Part shown: positions 9,069 through 18,686 of the stretch, piece by piece | Layout: every line of letters starts with the position of its first letter | Numbering within the stretch: the stretch's first letter is position 1 | Assembly (NCBI GenBank): GCA_945906935.1 | Contig: CAMDSO010000008.1 | Location: 1-63,855 of the forward strand | Reading direction: 5' to 3' | DNA from: Bordetella parapertussis | Lineage (GTDB): Bacteria; Pseudomonadota; Gammaproteobacteria; Burkholderiales; SG8-41 | DNA length: 63,855 nucleotides | Program-made: the position numbers and the translations under genes | The notes under the pieces: generated by a model | What the model was told of the DNA's origin: nothing | Databases searched by the model: none | What the model saw: only the letters and a program-made list of their open reading frames with translations

Positions 9069-9995
9069 ATGGATATTTTTCTGCAGCAGATCATCAACGG
9101 CCTTACGCTGGGCAGCGTCTATGCGATCGTCGCCCTCGGCTATACGATGGTCTACGGCATCATCCAGCTGATTAATTTCGCGCATGGCGAGGTCGTCATG
9201 ATCGGCGCGATGGTGGCCTTCTCGGTGATCGGCTGGCTGACAGCCAACACTACCCTGCCGCCGCTGCTGATCGTGCTGATCGGCACGCTGGCGGCGATCC
9301 CGGTGTGTGTCGGTGTCGGCTACGCACTGGAAATATTCGCCTATCGGCGGCTGCGCAATGCGCCACGTCTCGCGCCCTTGATCACCGCGATCGGCGCTTC
9401 CATCGTATTGCAGCAACTTGCGATGATGATCTGGAGCCGCAATCCGCTGGGTTTCCCACAAATCATCCCGAACACAGTGTTCCACGTTGGCGGTGCAACC
9501 ATCACGCTGGTGCAAATCGCCATCATTGCTATCTCGATTGCCCTGATGATCGCGCTGACCCTGGTCGTTTATCGCACGCGCCTCGGCGTGGCGATGCGCG
9601 CCACCTCGCAGAATGCACAAATCGCCGGCCTGATGGGTGTGAATGTGAACCAGATCATCGCCATCACTTTCATGATCGGTGCGGCGCTAGCGGCGGTGGC
9701 CGGCGTGATGGTCGGCACTTACTATGGTATCGCCCACTACACGATGGGTTCGCTGCTCGGCCTGAAAGCCTTTTGCGCCGCGGTGCTGGGCGGCATCGGT
9801 AATCTGGCCGGCGCCATGCTCGGCGGCATGCTCCTCGGCATCGTTGAAGCGCTGGGTGCCGGTTATATCGGTGACTTCACCAACAACGTGTTCGGCAGCA
9901 ATTATCAGGATGTCTTCGCATTTCTCGTCTTGATTGGCGTGCTGGTGTTCCGCCCCTCGGGTCTGCTCGGCGAACGCGTCGGCGATCGCGCCTGA
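9069..9995 (+). CDS. livH: Branched-chain amino-acid ABC transporter permease LivH
   Basis: A 308-residue inner-membrane permease with about eight hydrophobic helices. The opening FLQQIINGLTLGSVYAIVAL and the segment INFAHGEVVMIGAM are hallmarks of LivH; the C-terminal GLKAFCAAVLGGIGNLAGAM is the coupling region. It pairs with LivM to form the channel. It follows the terminator behind livK, with no promoter in the 23-base gap. Confidence 0.96.
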   Translation: MDIFLQQIINGLTLGSVYAIVALGYTMVYGIIQLINFAHGEVVMIGAMVAFSVIGWLTANTTLPPLLIVLIGTLAAIPVCVGVGYALEIFAYRRLRNAPRLAPLITAIGASIVLQQLAMMIWSRNPLGFPQIIPNTVFHVGGATITLVQIAIIAISIALMIALTLVVYRTRLGVAMRATSQNAQIAGLMGVNVNQIIAITFMIGAALAAVAGVMVGTYYGIAHYTMGSLLGLKAFCAAVLGGIGNLAGAMLGGMLLGIVEALGAGYIGDFTNNVFGSNYQDVFAFLVLIGVLVFRPSGLLGERVGDRA

Positions 9996-10011
9996 TGAAC
10001 GGCGGCCCATC

Positions 10012-11082
10012 ATGAATCTCGCGCAACGTCTCAAATCCAATCCTGCCGCCGTCTGGGGTGGTATTGCACTGGTGGCCTGCGCGCTGCTGGCGCTGCCCTT
10101 CGTGCTGGCCATGGCCGGCACGACGTGGGTGCGCGTGACCAATCTGGCGATCCTCTTCACCCTGCTCGCCCTCGGCTTGAATATCGTGGTTGGGTTCGCC
10201 GGCTTGCTCGATCTGGGCTACATCGCTTTCTACGGCGTCGGCGCGTATGTCTATGCGCTGCTCGCGTCGCCGCAATTCAATCTGCATCTGCCGTTCTGGA
10301 TCATTCTGCCAATCGGCGCGCTGGCCGCCTGCGTATTTGGCGTGCTGCTCGGCGCGCCGACGCTCAAGCTGCGCGGCGATTATCTGGCCATCGTCACACT
10401 CGGCTTCGGCGAAATCGTGCGCATCTTTTTTAATAACCTGTCACAACCGGTGAACATCACCAACGGCCCACAGGGCATTTCTCGCATTGATCCGTTCAGT
10501 ATCGGTTCGTTCAGTTTCAGCCAGAATGAAGTGATCCTCGGCCTGCAGTTCAGTGGCCCGATCAAATATTATTACCTGCTGCTGCTGGTGCTGATCGCGG
10601 TGATCGTCATCAATCTGCGACTCGAAGACTCGCGCATCGGCCGCGCCTGGCAGGCGATCCGCGAAGACGAAGTCGCCGCCCAGGCGATGGGCATCAATAC
10701 CACGCGCATCAAACTGCTGGCCTTTGCCATGGGCGCCTCGTTCGGCGGTGTGGCCGGCGGCATATTCGCCGCCATGCAGGGCTTTATCAGCCCGGAGAGC
10801 TTCGTAATGGTCGAATCAGTGATGGTGCTGGCGATGGTGGTCCTGGGCGGCATGGGCAATATCTGGGGCGTGATCGTCGGCGCCTTGCTGCTGTCGTTTG
10901 TACCCGAGTTGCTGCGCCACACCGTCGACCCGCTGCAGCGTTCGCTGTTTGGCCACCTGATCGTTGAACCGGAAGTAGTACGCATGCTGCTATTCGGTCT
11001 GGCGCTGATGTTGATGATGTTGTTCCGACCGGCCGGCTTGTGGCCATCGCGCGTGCGCCGGCGGGAGCTGGCGAAAAAATGA
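10012..11082 (+). CDS. livM: Branched-chain amino-acid ABC transporter permease LivM
   Basis: A 356-residue permease, partner of LivH. GLNIVVGFAGLLDLGYIAFYG, cut here to GLNIVVGFAGLLDLGY, near the N-terminus and VVLGGMGNIWGVIVGA near the C-terminus are diagnostic. The start is ATG 10012, 16 bases after livH; a frame opening further upstream lies inside livH. Its stop overlaps the livG start as ATGA, implying translational coupling. Confidence 0.95.
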   Translation: MNLAQRLKSNPAAVWGGIALVACALLALPFVLAMAGTTWVRVTNLAILFTLLALGLNIVVGFAGLLDLGYIAFYGVGAYVYALLASPQFNLHLPFWIILPIGALAACVFGVLLGAPTLKLRGDYLAIVTLGFGEIVRIFFNNLSQPVNITNGPQGISRIDPFSIGSFSFSQNEVILGLQFSGPIKYYYLLLLVLIAVIVINLRLEDSRIGRAWQAIREDEVAAQAMGINTTRIKLLAFAMGASFGGVAGGIFAAMQGFISPESFVMVESVMVLAMVVLGGMGNIWGVIVGALLLSFVPELLRHTVDPLQRSLFGHLIVEPEVVRMLLFGLALMLMMLFRPAGLWPSRVRRRELAKK

Positions 11083-11846
11083 GTACGCTGCTGGAGGCCG
11101 TCAATATCGGCAAACGTTTCGGCGGCATTGAGGCGCTGTCGTCGATTTCTCTGACCATACAGCGTGGTGAGATTTACGGCCTGATCGGCCCCAACGGCGC
11201 CGGCAAGACCACTTTTTTCAATGTGCTGACCGGCGTCTATCGCGCCGACAGTGGTGGCTTTAATTTCAATGGCACCGTGCTCAATATCAGCGCCCCGCAT
11301 GAGGTAGCGGCATCCGGCATCGCACGCACGTTTCAAAACATCCGCCTGTTCGCCAACATGAGCGCGCTTGAGAATGTCATGGTCGGCCGCCATGTGCGCA
11401 CCCGCGCCGGTATCTTCGGCGCGATTCTGCGTGATGCGCGCACCCGCGCCGAAGAGCGCGCCATACATGAGCGCGCCCGCACGCTGCTTGAATATGTCGG
11501 CCTCTCCGGACGCGGCGACGAACTCGCGCGCAGCCTGCCCTACGGTGATCAGCGCCGCCTTGAAATCGCTCGCGCGCTGGCCACCGATCCGCATCTACTC
11601 GCCCTCGATGAGCCGGCCGCCGGCATGAACGCCACCGAAACCGCCACACTGCGCCGCTTGCTCGAGCGCATCCGCGATGACGGCACGACCATCCTGCTGA
11701 TCGAACACGACATGAAACTGGTAATGGGTCTGTGCGACCGCATCGCCGTGCTCGATTACGGCCGCAAAATTGCCGAAGGGGCGCCCACCGCCGTGCGCAA
11801 AGACGCGAAAGTGATCGAAGCCTATCTCGGAGGCGAACTTGCTTGA
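11079..11846 (+). CDS. livG: Branched-chain amino-acid ABC transporter ATPase LivG
   Basis: A 255-residue ATP-binding subunit. Walker A is GPNGAGKTT; RTFQNIRLFANMSALENV is the Q-loop region typical of LivG; the signature region reads LPYGDQRRLEIARAL and Walker B LLALDEPAAGMN, with H in LLIEHDMKL as the switch. The start ATG overlaps the livM stop. It pairs with LivF to drive import. Confidence 0.96.
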   Translation: MSTLLEAVNIGKRFGGIEALSSISLTIQRGEIYGLIGPNGAGKTTFFNVLTGVYRADSGGFNFNGTVLNISAPHEVAASGIARTFQNIRLFANMSALENVMVGRHVRTRAGIFGAILRDARTRAEERAIHERARTLLEYVGLSGRGDELARSLPYGDQRRLEIARALATDPHLLALDEPAAGMNATETATLRRLLERIRDDGTTILLIEHDMKLVMGLCDRIAVLDYGRKIAEGAPTAVRKDAKVIEAYLGGELA

Positions 11847-12549
11847 GGTGAGCGGACTGCGCGTCTCTTATGGCGGCATCAATGCCGTCAAGGGCGTTGA
11901 TTTCACGGTGCGTGCCGGCGAAATGGTGACGCTCATCGGCACCAACGGCGCCGGCAAGACGACGACCCTGAAAGCCCTCACCGGACTGTTGCGCCCATCC
12001 GCTGGCAGCGTCCGTTACAATGGTGAAGATATTACTGCAGTGCCTATACATCAGCGCGTCGGCATGGGGCTCGCGCTGGTGCCTGAAGGCCGCGGTATCT
12101 TTGCGCGGCTGAGTGTCGAAGAAAATCTCGATATGGGTGCCTACAGCCGGAAGGGGCCGGCAGAAATCCGTAACGACCGCGATCATGTCTATGCGTTATT
12201 TCCACGCCTAGCGGAACGTCGCCATCAAACCGGCGGCACCCTGTCCGGGGGCGAACAGCAAATGCTGGCGATCGGGCGCGCGATGATGAGCCGCCCGCGA
12301 CTGCTGCTGCTGGACGAACCGAGTATGGGGCTCGCGCCGCTGATGGTGCAGAAAATTTTTGCGACGATCCGCACGATCGCCGCCGAAGGCGTCACGGTCT
12401 TGCTGGTTGAACAAAATGCCAGACTGGCACTCGAAGTCTGTCAAAGGGGTTATGTCATGGAAAGCGGAGAAATCACCTTGCATGATGAGTCACCGGCATT
12501 GCTGGCCAACCCGCAGGTACGACGCGCCTACCTTGGCGAGGACGCATGA
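11839..12549 (+). CDS. livF: Branched-chain amino-acid ABC transporter ATPase LivF
   Basis: A 236-residue ATP-binding subunit with Walker A GTNGAGKTTTLK, signature LSGGEQQMLAIGRAL-like LSGGEQQMLAIGRAM and Walker B LLLLDEPSMGLAP. The start is an unusual TTG at 11839, overlapping the livG stop by eight bases and preceded by GGAGG at 11829-11833; this makes the conserved N-terminus MLEVSGLRVSYGG. Its stop overlaps the start of the histidine kinase gene as ATGA, tying transporter and kinase into one transcript. Confidence 0.95.
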   Translation: MLEVSGLRVSYGGINAVKGVDFTVRAGEMVTLIGTNGAGKTTTLKALTGLLRPSAGSVRYNGEDITAVPIHQRVGMGLALVPEGRGIFARLSVEENLDMGAYSRKGPAEIRNDRDHVYALFPRLAERRHQTGGTLSGGEQQMLAIGRAMMSRPRLLLLDEPSMGLAPLMVQKIFATIRTIAAEGVTVLLVEQNARLALEVCQRGYVMESGEITLHDESPALLANPQVRRAYLGEDA

Positions 12550-14306
12550 AACTATCCGCAACCTTGCAGAACATACTGCTTGCCGCAGGCGCGACGATCA
12601 TGGTCGCTGCGCTGTTTTTTCTGTACGAAAAAACCGCGGCGGTGGACCTGCGCGAGCGCAACGAGGTGCTTGCCACTTTGCGCGAGTTAAAAGACATCGA
12701 TGTCCGCTGGGATATCGATGTCTCACGCACGCGCTTCGAGTTTGATCATGCCGGCAACACGCGGATCGACCGCGCACCGGCGGCACGTAAAGCGCTGCAA
12801 AGCCTGCAAACCGCAGGCCAGTCGATGGGAAGCCCGGCACTCAACGCAGCACTACCGGATCTGCTGCAAGCGATCCAACAAAAGACCGCGCTGGTCGGTC
12901 AATTTACCGCCGCCAGTAGCGCCGCGCAGGCGGGGCTCGACGGCTTGCTGCGCAACAGCAGCGAACTCACAACGCAGCCGGGCGCCGCAAAAACCCGCGG
13001 CCCTAACCTTGACGCTATCGTAAAACGGCTCGGCGGTAGCGCACCGCAGTTCTACCAGCGCGGCGGCGATACGGAGCAGCAAGCGCTGCTAACCACGCTG
13101 GCTGATCTGCAAACGGCGGCACAAAGCCTCGGCGAAAGTCAGCGCATGAAAGCGGAGCAGGCTTACAACGCCGGTATGCTGCTGCTGAAGAACAAGCCCG
13201 ACGCGCTTGCACTGGCCGCCCAAGTCGCACGTCTGAGCGCCGGACCGCGGCTGGATGCGCTGACCTTTGCCTTCAACCACGAAGTCGAAGATGTCCTGCA
13301 GGAAAAAGAACGTTTTCGCGTCTACCTGATCGCCTATGCCACGGCACTGCTGATTCTGCTCGGTTACCTTGGCGGCAATCTGCGCGCCGCCAACCTGAGC
13401 CTCGAGCAGCGCGTGGAGGAACGCACGCGGGAACTGTCGACTGCCCTCACCCACCTCAAGGAATCCGAGGCACAACTGATCCAGTCGGAAAAAATGTCCT
13501 CGCTGGGCCAGATGGTGGCCGGCGTGGCGCATGAGATCAACACACCGCTGGCCTATGTCAAAAACAGCCTCGGTGCGGTGGCGGCAAAACTGCCGGCGAT
13601 CAACGACACCGTCAATCATGGCAAAAAACTGCTGACTCTTTTGCAGGCCGGCAACAATGCCAATGCGCAGGAGCTGGCGCGTGAATTCACCAAACTCTCG
13701 GCGCTGATTAATGAACTCCAGCAGCGCAAGGTAATGGAAGAACTCGCCAGTCTTGTCAATGACGGTCTGTTCGGCAGTGGCCAAATGACGGAGATTGTCA
13801 GCAACCTTAAAGACTTCAGCCGGCTCGATCGCAGCAAAGTCACCGCCTACAATCTGAACGACGGCATGGCCAGTACCCTGTTGCTAGCCAAACATCTTTT
13901 GAAATCGGTTGAGATCGAACGCAAGCTGGGCAATATTCCCACCGTGATCTGTTCGCCTTCGCAAATCAATCAGGTGTTCCTGAATCTGGTCACCAATGCG
14001 GCGCAGGCCATGGAAGGTGCACAGGGCACCATCACCCTGAGTTCGCACGCCGAAGACGGGGGCGTGGTGGTCGAGGTGGCTGACAGCGGCAAGGGCATCG
14101 CACCAGAAAATCTGCCAAAGATTTTTGATCCGTTCTTCAGCACCAAGGAAATCGGCAAGGGCACCGGCCTCGGACTCTCGATCTCCTACAAGATCGTGCA
14201 ACAACATGGCGGCCGTATCAGCGTTGAATCCACCATTGGCACGGGCACCACCTTCAGGGTCTGGCTGCCGTTGCAGCCGCCCACCGAACACACGCTCGAG
14301 ACGTGA
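12546..14306 (+). CDS. Membrane sensor histidine kinase cotranscribed with liv genes
   Basis: A 586-residue kinase. Transmembrane helices at about 8-27 and 257-276 bound a helical, Ala/Leu/Gln-rich periplasmic region of about 230 residues, possibly a DAHL-type sensor. A coiled coil (285-315) leads to the HisKA block [20 protein letters not shown] with phosphoacceptor His329, then an ATPase domain: N-box [16 protein letters not shown]1 [21 protein letters not shown]2 [15 protein letters not shown]. There is no receiver in the protein; the next gene encodes two. The start overlaps the livF stop by four bases, so expression follows the transporter. Its signal may be linked to transported solutes, but that is inference. 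Confidence 0.9.
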   Translation: MKLSATLQNILLAAGATIMVAALFFLYEKTAAVDLRERNEVLATLRELKDIDVRWDIDVSRTRFEFDHAGNTRIDRAPAARKALQSLQTAGQSMGSPALNAALPDLLQAIQQKTALVGQFTAASSAAQAGLDGLLRNSSELTTQPGAAKTRGPNLDAIVKRLGGSAPQFYQRGGDTEQQALLTTLADLQTAAQSLGESQRMKAEQAYNAGMLLLKNKPDALALAAQVARLSAGPRLDALTFAFNHEVEDVLQEKERFRVYLIAYATALLILLGYLGGNLRAANLSLEQRVEERTRELSTALTHLKESEAQLIQSEKMSSLGQMVAGVAHEINTPLAYVKNSLGAVAAKLPAINDTVNHGKKLLTLLQAGNNANAQELAREFTKLSALINELQQRKVMEELASLVNDGLFGSGQMTEIVSNLKDFSRLDRSKVTAYNLNDGMASTLLLAKHLLKSVEIERKLGNIPTVICSPSQINQVFLNLVTNAAQAMEGAQGTITLSSHAEDGGVVVEVADSGKGIAPENLPKIFDPFFSTKEIGKGTGLGLSISYKIVQQHGGRISVESTIGTGTTFRVWLPLQPPTEHTLET

Positions 14307-14340
14307 TTCATTTCAGGCCCGCATAGAAAACACATACCCC

Positions 14341-16236
14341 GTGACCGCCATACCCGAAAAAATCGGCAAGTACGAAATCCAGAGCATCCTCGGCCGGGGC
14401 GGTATGGGCGTGGTTTACAAAGGCTATGACCGTGCGATTGCACGCGGCGTCGCCATCAAAGCGATCGGCAAAGGCAGTCTCGACGAATACGCGCTCAAAC
14501 ATGTGGTGGCACGCTTTCGCCACGAAGCGCAGGCCGTCGGTCGTCTCGTGCACCCACGCATCGTGCAGATTTACGACTACGGCGAGGATGATGAAGTTGC
14601 CTATATCGTGATGGAGCTGGTCAACGGCAAACCGTTGTCGGATCACATCCTGCGCGAAAACGGCTACGAAATAAGCGAGGTGGGTGAAATCATCGGGCAG
14701 CTGCTCGACGGCGTCGGCCATGCGCATGCAGCGCGCGTGGTTCACCGCGACATCAAGCCGGCCAACATCCTGGTCAACAGCGACGGCCGCATCAAGCTCT
14801 CTGACTTCGGCATTGCGCGTATCGAATCATCGAATCTGACCCAGGTCGGCGACATGCTGGGCACGCCACACTATATGGCGCCGGAACAATTTCTCGGCGC
14901 TGAAATCGGCCTTGAAGCCGATCTCTACTCCGTTGGCGTGATCGCCTACGAATTGTTAACTGGTCGCAAACCGTTCACCGGCAACACCGCTGAAGTTATG
15001 CAGGCGGCACTGAACGAAGAGCCGGCCCTGCCGTCGAGACTGCGAACGGCAATATCACCGCAGCTCGACCAGGTGTTGCTCAAAGCGATGGCGAAGAAAG
15101 CCTCCAACCGCTACCGCAGCGCCGGGGAATTTGCGGCGGCATTCAGTGCTGTTATCGAAGCCGCGCGAGAGCCGATCGTCCCCGGGGTCCCCGACGCAAC
15201 GGCCCTGCTCGGCGCGGCGCGGATGATTGCCGCCACCTCGTCGATCGATCCGACACTGGCGCCCGGCAACGATGACATGCGAGACGCCACCGGCGACAGC
15301 GCCATCAGCCTCGATACCGGCGTCAAAAAAGGCCGGCTGCTGGTGATCGATGATGAAGAACGTATACTCTCGGCCTTAAAGTCGCTATTCCGTGATCGTT
15401 ACCACGTATTTGCCACCACCGATGGCAACAAGGCGCTCGACTTTTTGCGCCGCTACCAGATGCACGTCATCATCTCCGACCAGCGCATGCAAGTCATGAC
15501 CGGCGTCGAACTGTTACGCCGCTCGCGCGAGATTTCACCACACAGCGTACGCATCCTGCTGACCGGCTATTCCGACCTGGCGTCGATCGTCGGCTCGATC
15601 AATGACGGCGAAATCTACCGCTTCATTAGTAAACCCTGGGACAGCGCGGAGTTACGTAAAACGGTCGCCGAGGGTGTGACTATCGCCCTTGAGCTTGCCA
15701 ATACCAAGACGGCGAGCGCGGAGTTGCCCGGGCAGATGGAAGCCGGCGTGCTGGTGATCGACAAGGGTTACGATCTGCAGCGCGTCGCCCGCGAACTTGT
15801 CGGCAGCCGCTGCCCGGTGTTCTACGCGCCTGATCTCGAAGCGGCGCTACCGGTCATGCTGAAACATGAAATCGCCGTCGTCATCGCTGACGTCGAAGCC
15901 GGCCAGGAACAGATCATGACGATGCTTAAAATTCTTAAGCAGGAAAATCCTCAGATACTGACCATCGTCGTTACGGGCGCATCCGATTCAGAACTGGTCA
16001 TCGAGTTGATCAATCAGGCGCAGATTTTTCGCTTTCTCAACAAACCGGTCAGCGTGCGCCTGCTCAAAGGCCACGTCGAAGCCGCGCTGCAACGTTACCT
16101 CGCCTTCAGACAAACCCCGCAACTACTCGACGCCCACCGCGTGCAGGAGGCTGACGGTCTAAGAACCTCTTCCCTCGGACAACGCATCCTTGCCGGCATC
16201 GAGAATTTGCGCGGCCGGTGGTTCGGAAATAAATAG
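14341..16236 (+). CDS. Ser/Thr protein kinase fused to two receiver domains
   Basis: A 631-residue soluble protein. Residues 9-270 are a Hanks-type kinase: GRGGMG loop (18-23), Lys40 in VAIK, HRDIKPAN (135-142), DFG (155-157) and APEQ (180-183), all catalytic residues present. Residues 331-455 are a receiver with the acidic pair at 337-338, phosphoacceptor Asp380 in IISDQRM, Thr408 and Lys431; the LLTGYSDL and YRFISKPWD blocks resemble RpfG/HD-GYP-type receivers. Residues 468-590 form a second, partly degenerate receiver (Asp517, Thr545, Lys568 kept; acidic pair reduced). No membrane helix or DNA-binding domain. GTG 14341 is the first in-frame start after the histidine kinase gene, 34 bases downstream; the ribosome-binding site is weak. 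It is the obvious phosphotransfer partner of that kinase. Confidence 0.9.
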   Translation: MTAIPEKIGKYEIQSILGRGGMGVVYKGYDRAIARGVAIKAIGKGSLDEYALKHVVARFRHEAQAVGRLVHPRIVQIYDYGEDDEVAYIVMELVNGKPLSDHILRENGYEISEVGEIIGQLLDGVGHAHAARVVHRDIKPANILVNSDGRIKLSDFGIARIESSNLTQVGDMLGTPHYMAPEQFLGAEIGLEADLYSVGVIAYELLTGRKPFTGNTAEVMQAALNEEPALPSRLRTAISPQLDQVLLKAMAKKASNRYRSAGEFAAAFSAVIEAAREPIVPGVPDATALLGAARMIAATSSIDPTLAPGNDDMRDATGDSAISLDTGVKKGRLLVIDDEERILSALKSLFRDRYHVFATTDGNKALDFLRRYQMHVIISDQRMQVMTGVELLRRSREISPHSVRILLTGYSDLASIVGSINDGEIYRFISKPWDSAELRKTVAEGVTIALELANTKTASAELPGQMEAGVLVIDKGYDLQRVARELVGSRCPVFYAPDLEAALPVMLKHEIAVVIADVEAGQEQIMTMLKILKQENPQILTIVVTGASDSELVIELINQAQIFRFLNKPVSVRLLKGHVEAALQRYLAFRQTPQLLDAHRVQEADGLRTSSLGQRILAGIENLRGRWFGNK

Positions 16237-16248
16237 CCAAACAGCCTG

Positions 16249-16767
16249 TTAGCGGTGGTTACGCGCCTCTTCTTGAAGGGCGGCGACCACATCAACGGCA
16301 GGTGGCAAGCCCTCGACCGCCGCGCGAAGAACCGGCCGCCGCGCGTCAAAAGCAAAAGCCTGCGCCGAAAGATAGCTGCCACTGCCGGCGCTACGCACGA
16401 TAACAACGATCTCGGCGACGCGATCGCCGTCAATATCAGCCAGCAACAGACGCTCGAGCGTGCCGTCACACGGCCGCACCAGGCCCGCCCGAAAAAACGT
16501 TGTTTCATCACCGGCCGCCGCGGCATCGTATAAGCGCACGCTAAAACTGCCGCTGGAGCGGGCTTCTTAATCGCCTTCGGCTACCACCACCGTCTGTGCG
16601 GACGCCAGGGTTAGGCGGCCGACAAACCGCTCTAGCTGTCCAGCCCGCGCGGCGCCTGCCAGCAGCAAAACGACAAGCAGGAAAAACCGATCGGCTTTCA
16701 AGACTGCCCCATTAACTACGCGCCATGCATGGCGTGGCGAAGCTACAAACAGCCGCAGCAGTCGCAT
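16249..16767 (-). pseudogene. PliI-type lysozyme inhibitor gene, cut by an in-frame stop
   Basis: Two minus-strand segments in the same frame (16767-16567 and 16566-16249) are separated only by a TAA at 16567-16569. Read through, they give one exported protein: a hydrophobic signal segment (FFLLVVLLLAGAARA), then FVGRLTLASAQTVVVAEGD, the stop, and EARSSGSFSVRLYDA, ending LADIDGDRVAEIVVIVRSAG and YLSAQAFAFDAR. This resembles the PliI family, periplasmic inhibitors of I-type lysozyme, at about 150-170 residues. The true start may be a TTG at 16701 just before the signal segment, or the ATG at 16767. One base change from TTA or TCA would explain the stop; a sequencing error is possible. The family call is by motif recall. 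Confidence 0.6.
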
Positions 16768-16812
16768 GATCGATACGGCTAGCCAAGGAAAAACAAGGGA
16801 AACTAAGCGAAA

Positions 16813-17757
16813 CTAAGCGGTAGCGTCCAGCCAATCACGGCCGGTCAGATAATCGGTCAACAGCTTCGCTTCTTCGCTACCCGCCGCCGGCACTTGGTCA
16901 TAACGCCATTTGACGATAGGCGGCAACGACATAAGAATCGATTCTGTGCGGCCACCCGATTGCAGACCAAACAAAGTGCCGCGGTCCCACACCAGATTGA
17001 ATTCAACGTAACGCCCGCGCCGGCAGGCCTGCCATTCGCGCTCGCGTTCACCATATGGCATGTCCTTGCGGCGCTCGACGATCGGCAGATAGGCGTCGAG
17101 AAAACGACTACCGACACTTTGCTGCAGACGAAAGCAGTGCATGAAATCAGGTTCGGAGAGATCGTCGAAAAAAATCCCGCCGATCCCGCGCGGCTCCTTG
17201 CGATGTTTGAGATAAAAATACTCATCGCACCATTTTTTATAACGCGCGTAGCGATCGCTACCAAACGAAACCAGCGCATCGCGGCAAACGCTATGAAAGT
17301 GAACCGCGTCACGTTCAAACCCGTAATACGGCGTGAGATCCATGCCGCCGCCGAACCACCATACAGGCTTGGCATCGGGCCCCTCGGCGTCACCGGGCTT
17401 GGCAACGAAGAAACGCACGTTCATGTGCGTGGTTGGCACATACGGGTTGCGCGGATGCATCACCAAAGAAATGCCGATCGCCTCCCACGGCCGGCCGGCG
17501 AGATGCGGCCGCGCCGCGGTGGCCGATGGCGGCAGCTGATTTCCGGTGACAAATGACAGATTAACGCCACCGCGCTCGAAGAGATTGCCGTCTTCGAGTA
17601 CACAACTGGTGCCACCACCGCCCTCGGGCCGCTCCCACGTATCCGTGCGAAACGCCTTACCGTCGAGAGCCGACAGGCGACCGACAATACGCGCCTGCAA
17701 GGCGGTCAGATATTTGCGAACCGCTGGTATATCAAGGGCGAGATTTTGCGGTCGCAT
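16813..17757 (-). CDS. hemF: Oxygen-dependent coproporphyrinogen III oxidase
   Basis: HemF converts coproporphyrinogen III to protoporphyrinogen IX with oxygen. The 314-residue protein has the family blocks [61 protein letters not shown] and [17 protein letters not shown] place the start at ATG 17757, with AGCAGGA nine or ten bases upstream; a TTG ten codons earlier (17787) would overlap the preceding VOC gene. It is one of four haem genes in the window and the only oxygen-requiring one, implying at least some aerobic growth. Confidence 0.97.
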   Translation of the reverse strand: MRPQNLALDIPAVRKYLTALQARIVGRLSALDGKAFRTDTWERPEGGGGTSCVLEDGNLFERGGVNLSFVTGNQLPPSATAARPHLAGRPWEAIGISLVMHPRNPYVPTTHMNVRFFVAKPGDAEGPDAKPVWWFGGGMDLTPYYGFERDAVHFHSVCRDALVSFGSDRYARYKKWCDEYFYLKHRKEPRGIGGIFFDDLSEPDFMHCFRLQQSVGSRFLDAYLPIVERRKDMPYGEREREWQACRRGRYVEFNLVWDRGTLFGLQSGGRTESILMSLPPIVKWRYDQVPAAGSEEAKLLTDYLTGRDWLDATA

Positions 17758-17780
17758 GCGGTTTATTCCTGCTGGTACGG

Positions 17781-18644
17781 TTAGCAACTACCGCGAAAAC
17801 TGTCGTGTCCGCGGATGTAATCGTTATTAGATTGATCTGGATTACGATTAATAAGCGGACGCGCATAAAGCGGATTCGCGAGACTGCGCACCTCATGCTC
17901 GACGGTATACAAGACGCGGCCGTCGGCCGGATCAATAAGGTCGCGAAAGCGGTATTGGTGGGCGTTGGTCTCTTCAGTCACCAGGCCACGCGCCAATAAC
18001 GCCGCGTGCGGGCCGGAGAAATCAGCGATATAGATCTGGATGTGGTGATTATCGTAGTCCGGTAGTGGGGCTACCGTCTCGCGAAAATAAAATCGCTGCT
18101 CGGGGCCGGCGCAAACGTTCGCTACCGCAGTAGCGCCCTCTGCATCGAGCGTCGCGGGGGCGCCAATGAACTGCCGGTAGAACGCGGCAATGCCGGCGGC
18201 GCTGCCCTGCGGCACATCGAATTCGACGTAGGGCATGCCGAGCTCCATGGTGCCAAACTTTGGCGACGGCGAATGGCAGCGAAAGCGATTACCCCAAGGA
18301 CAGGTCACCTCGACACGCTCGGCGTTGGCGTTAAAACCAAAACAGGTTGCCGCGAGCAATGGCGCAACCTTTTCGAGGCGCCGCTGAAGTTTTTGCAAAT
18401 CCGGCACGACGATCCCGATGGTACCGCGCAAACGCTGCGTACCGCGGCTCGGCAAATGACACTGGCTACGGCCGATGTTGACCCACATGTTTTCGAGACC
18501 GGTAAACATATACGGGTCGCGCGTAAAACCAAGCCCGGCAATATAAAACGCGGTTGCCAGCTGCTGGTCTGGCACCGCAAGATTAACGTGTTCGAGTGCG
18601 ATGATATTGCCGACGTCAGCCTGCCGGCGCTCGTATATAGTCAT
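17781..18644 (-). CDS. VOC (glyoxalase/dioxygenase superfamily) protein
   Basis: A 287-residue protein with two vicinal-oxygen-chelate modules (about 15-120 and 135-260). The first opens [20 protein letters not shown], including a likely metal-ligand His; the second contains [12 protein letters not shown] and [12 protein letters not shown]. Members range from dioxygenases to glyoxalase-like lyases and binding proteins, and I cannot assign a substrate. A strong ribosome-binding site GGGGAGG precedes the ATG by about five bases. It sits between purD and hemF in what looks like one operon. The C-terminal tail is Asn/Asp-rich and not obviously part of the fold. Confidence 0.75.
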   Translation of the reverse strand: MTIYERRQADVGNIIALEHVNLAVPDQQLATAFYIAGLGFTRDPYMFTGLENMWVNIGRSQCHLPSRGTQRLRGTIGIVVPDLQKLQRRLEKVAPLLAATCFGFNANAERVEVTCPWGNRFRCHSPSPKFGTMELGMPYVEFDVPQGSAAGIAAFYRQFIGAPATLDAEGATAVANVCAGPEQRFYFRETVAPLPDYDNHHIQIYIADFSGPHAALLARGLVTEETNAHQYRFRDLIDPADGRVLYTVEHEVRSLANPLYARPLINRNPDQSNNDYIRGHDSFRGSC

Positions 18645-18686
18645 GCCGCCTCCCCTGTCGCTGTTACAAAAATCCTGCCCGGAAAA

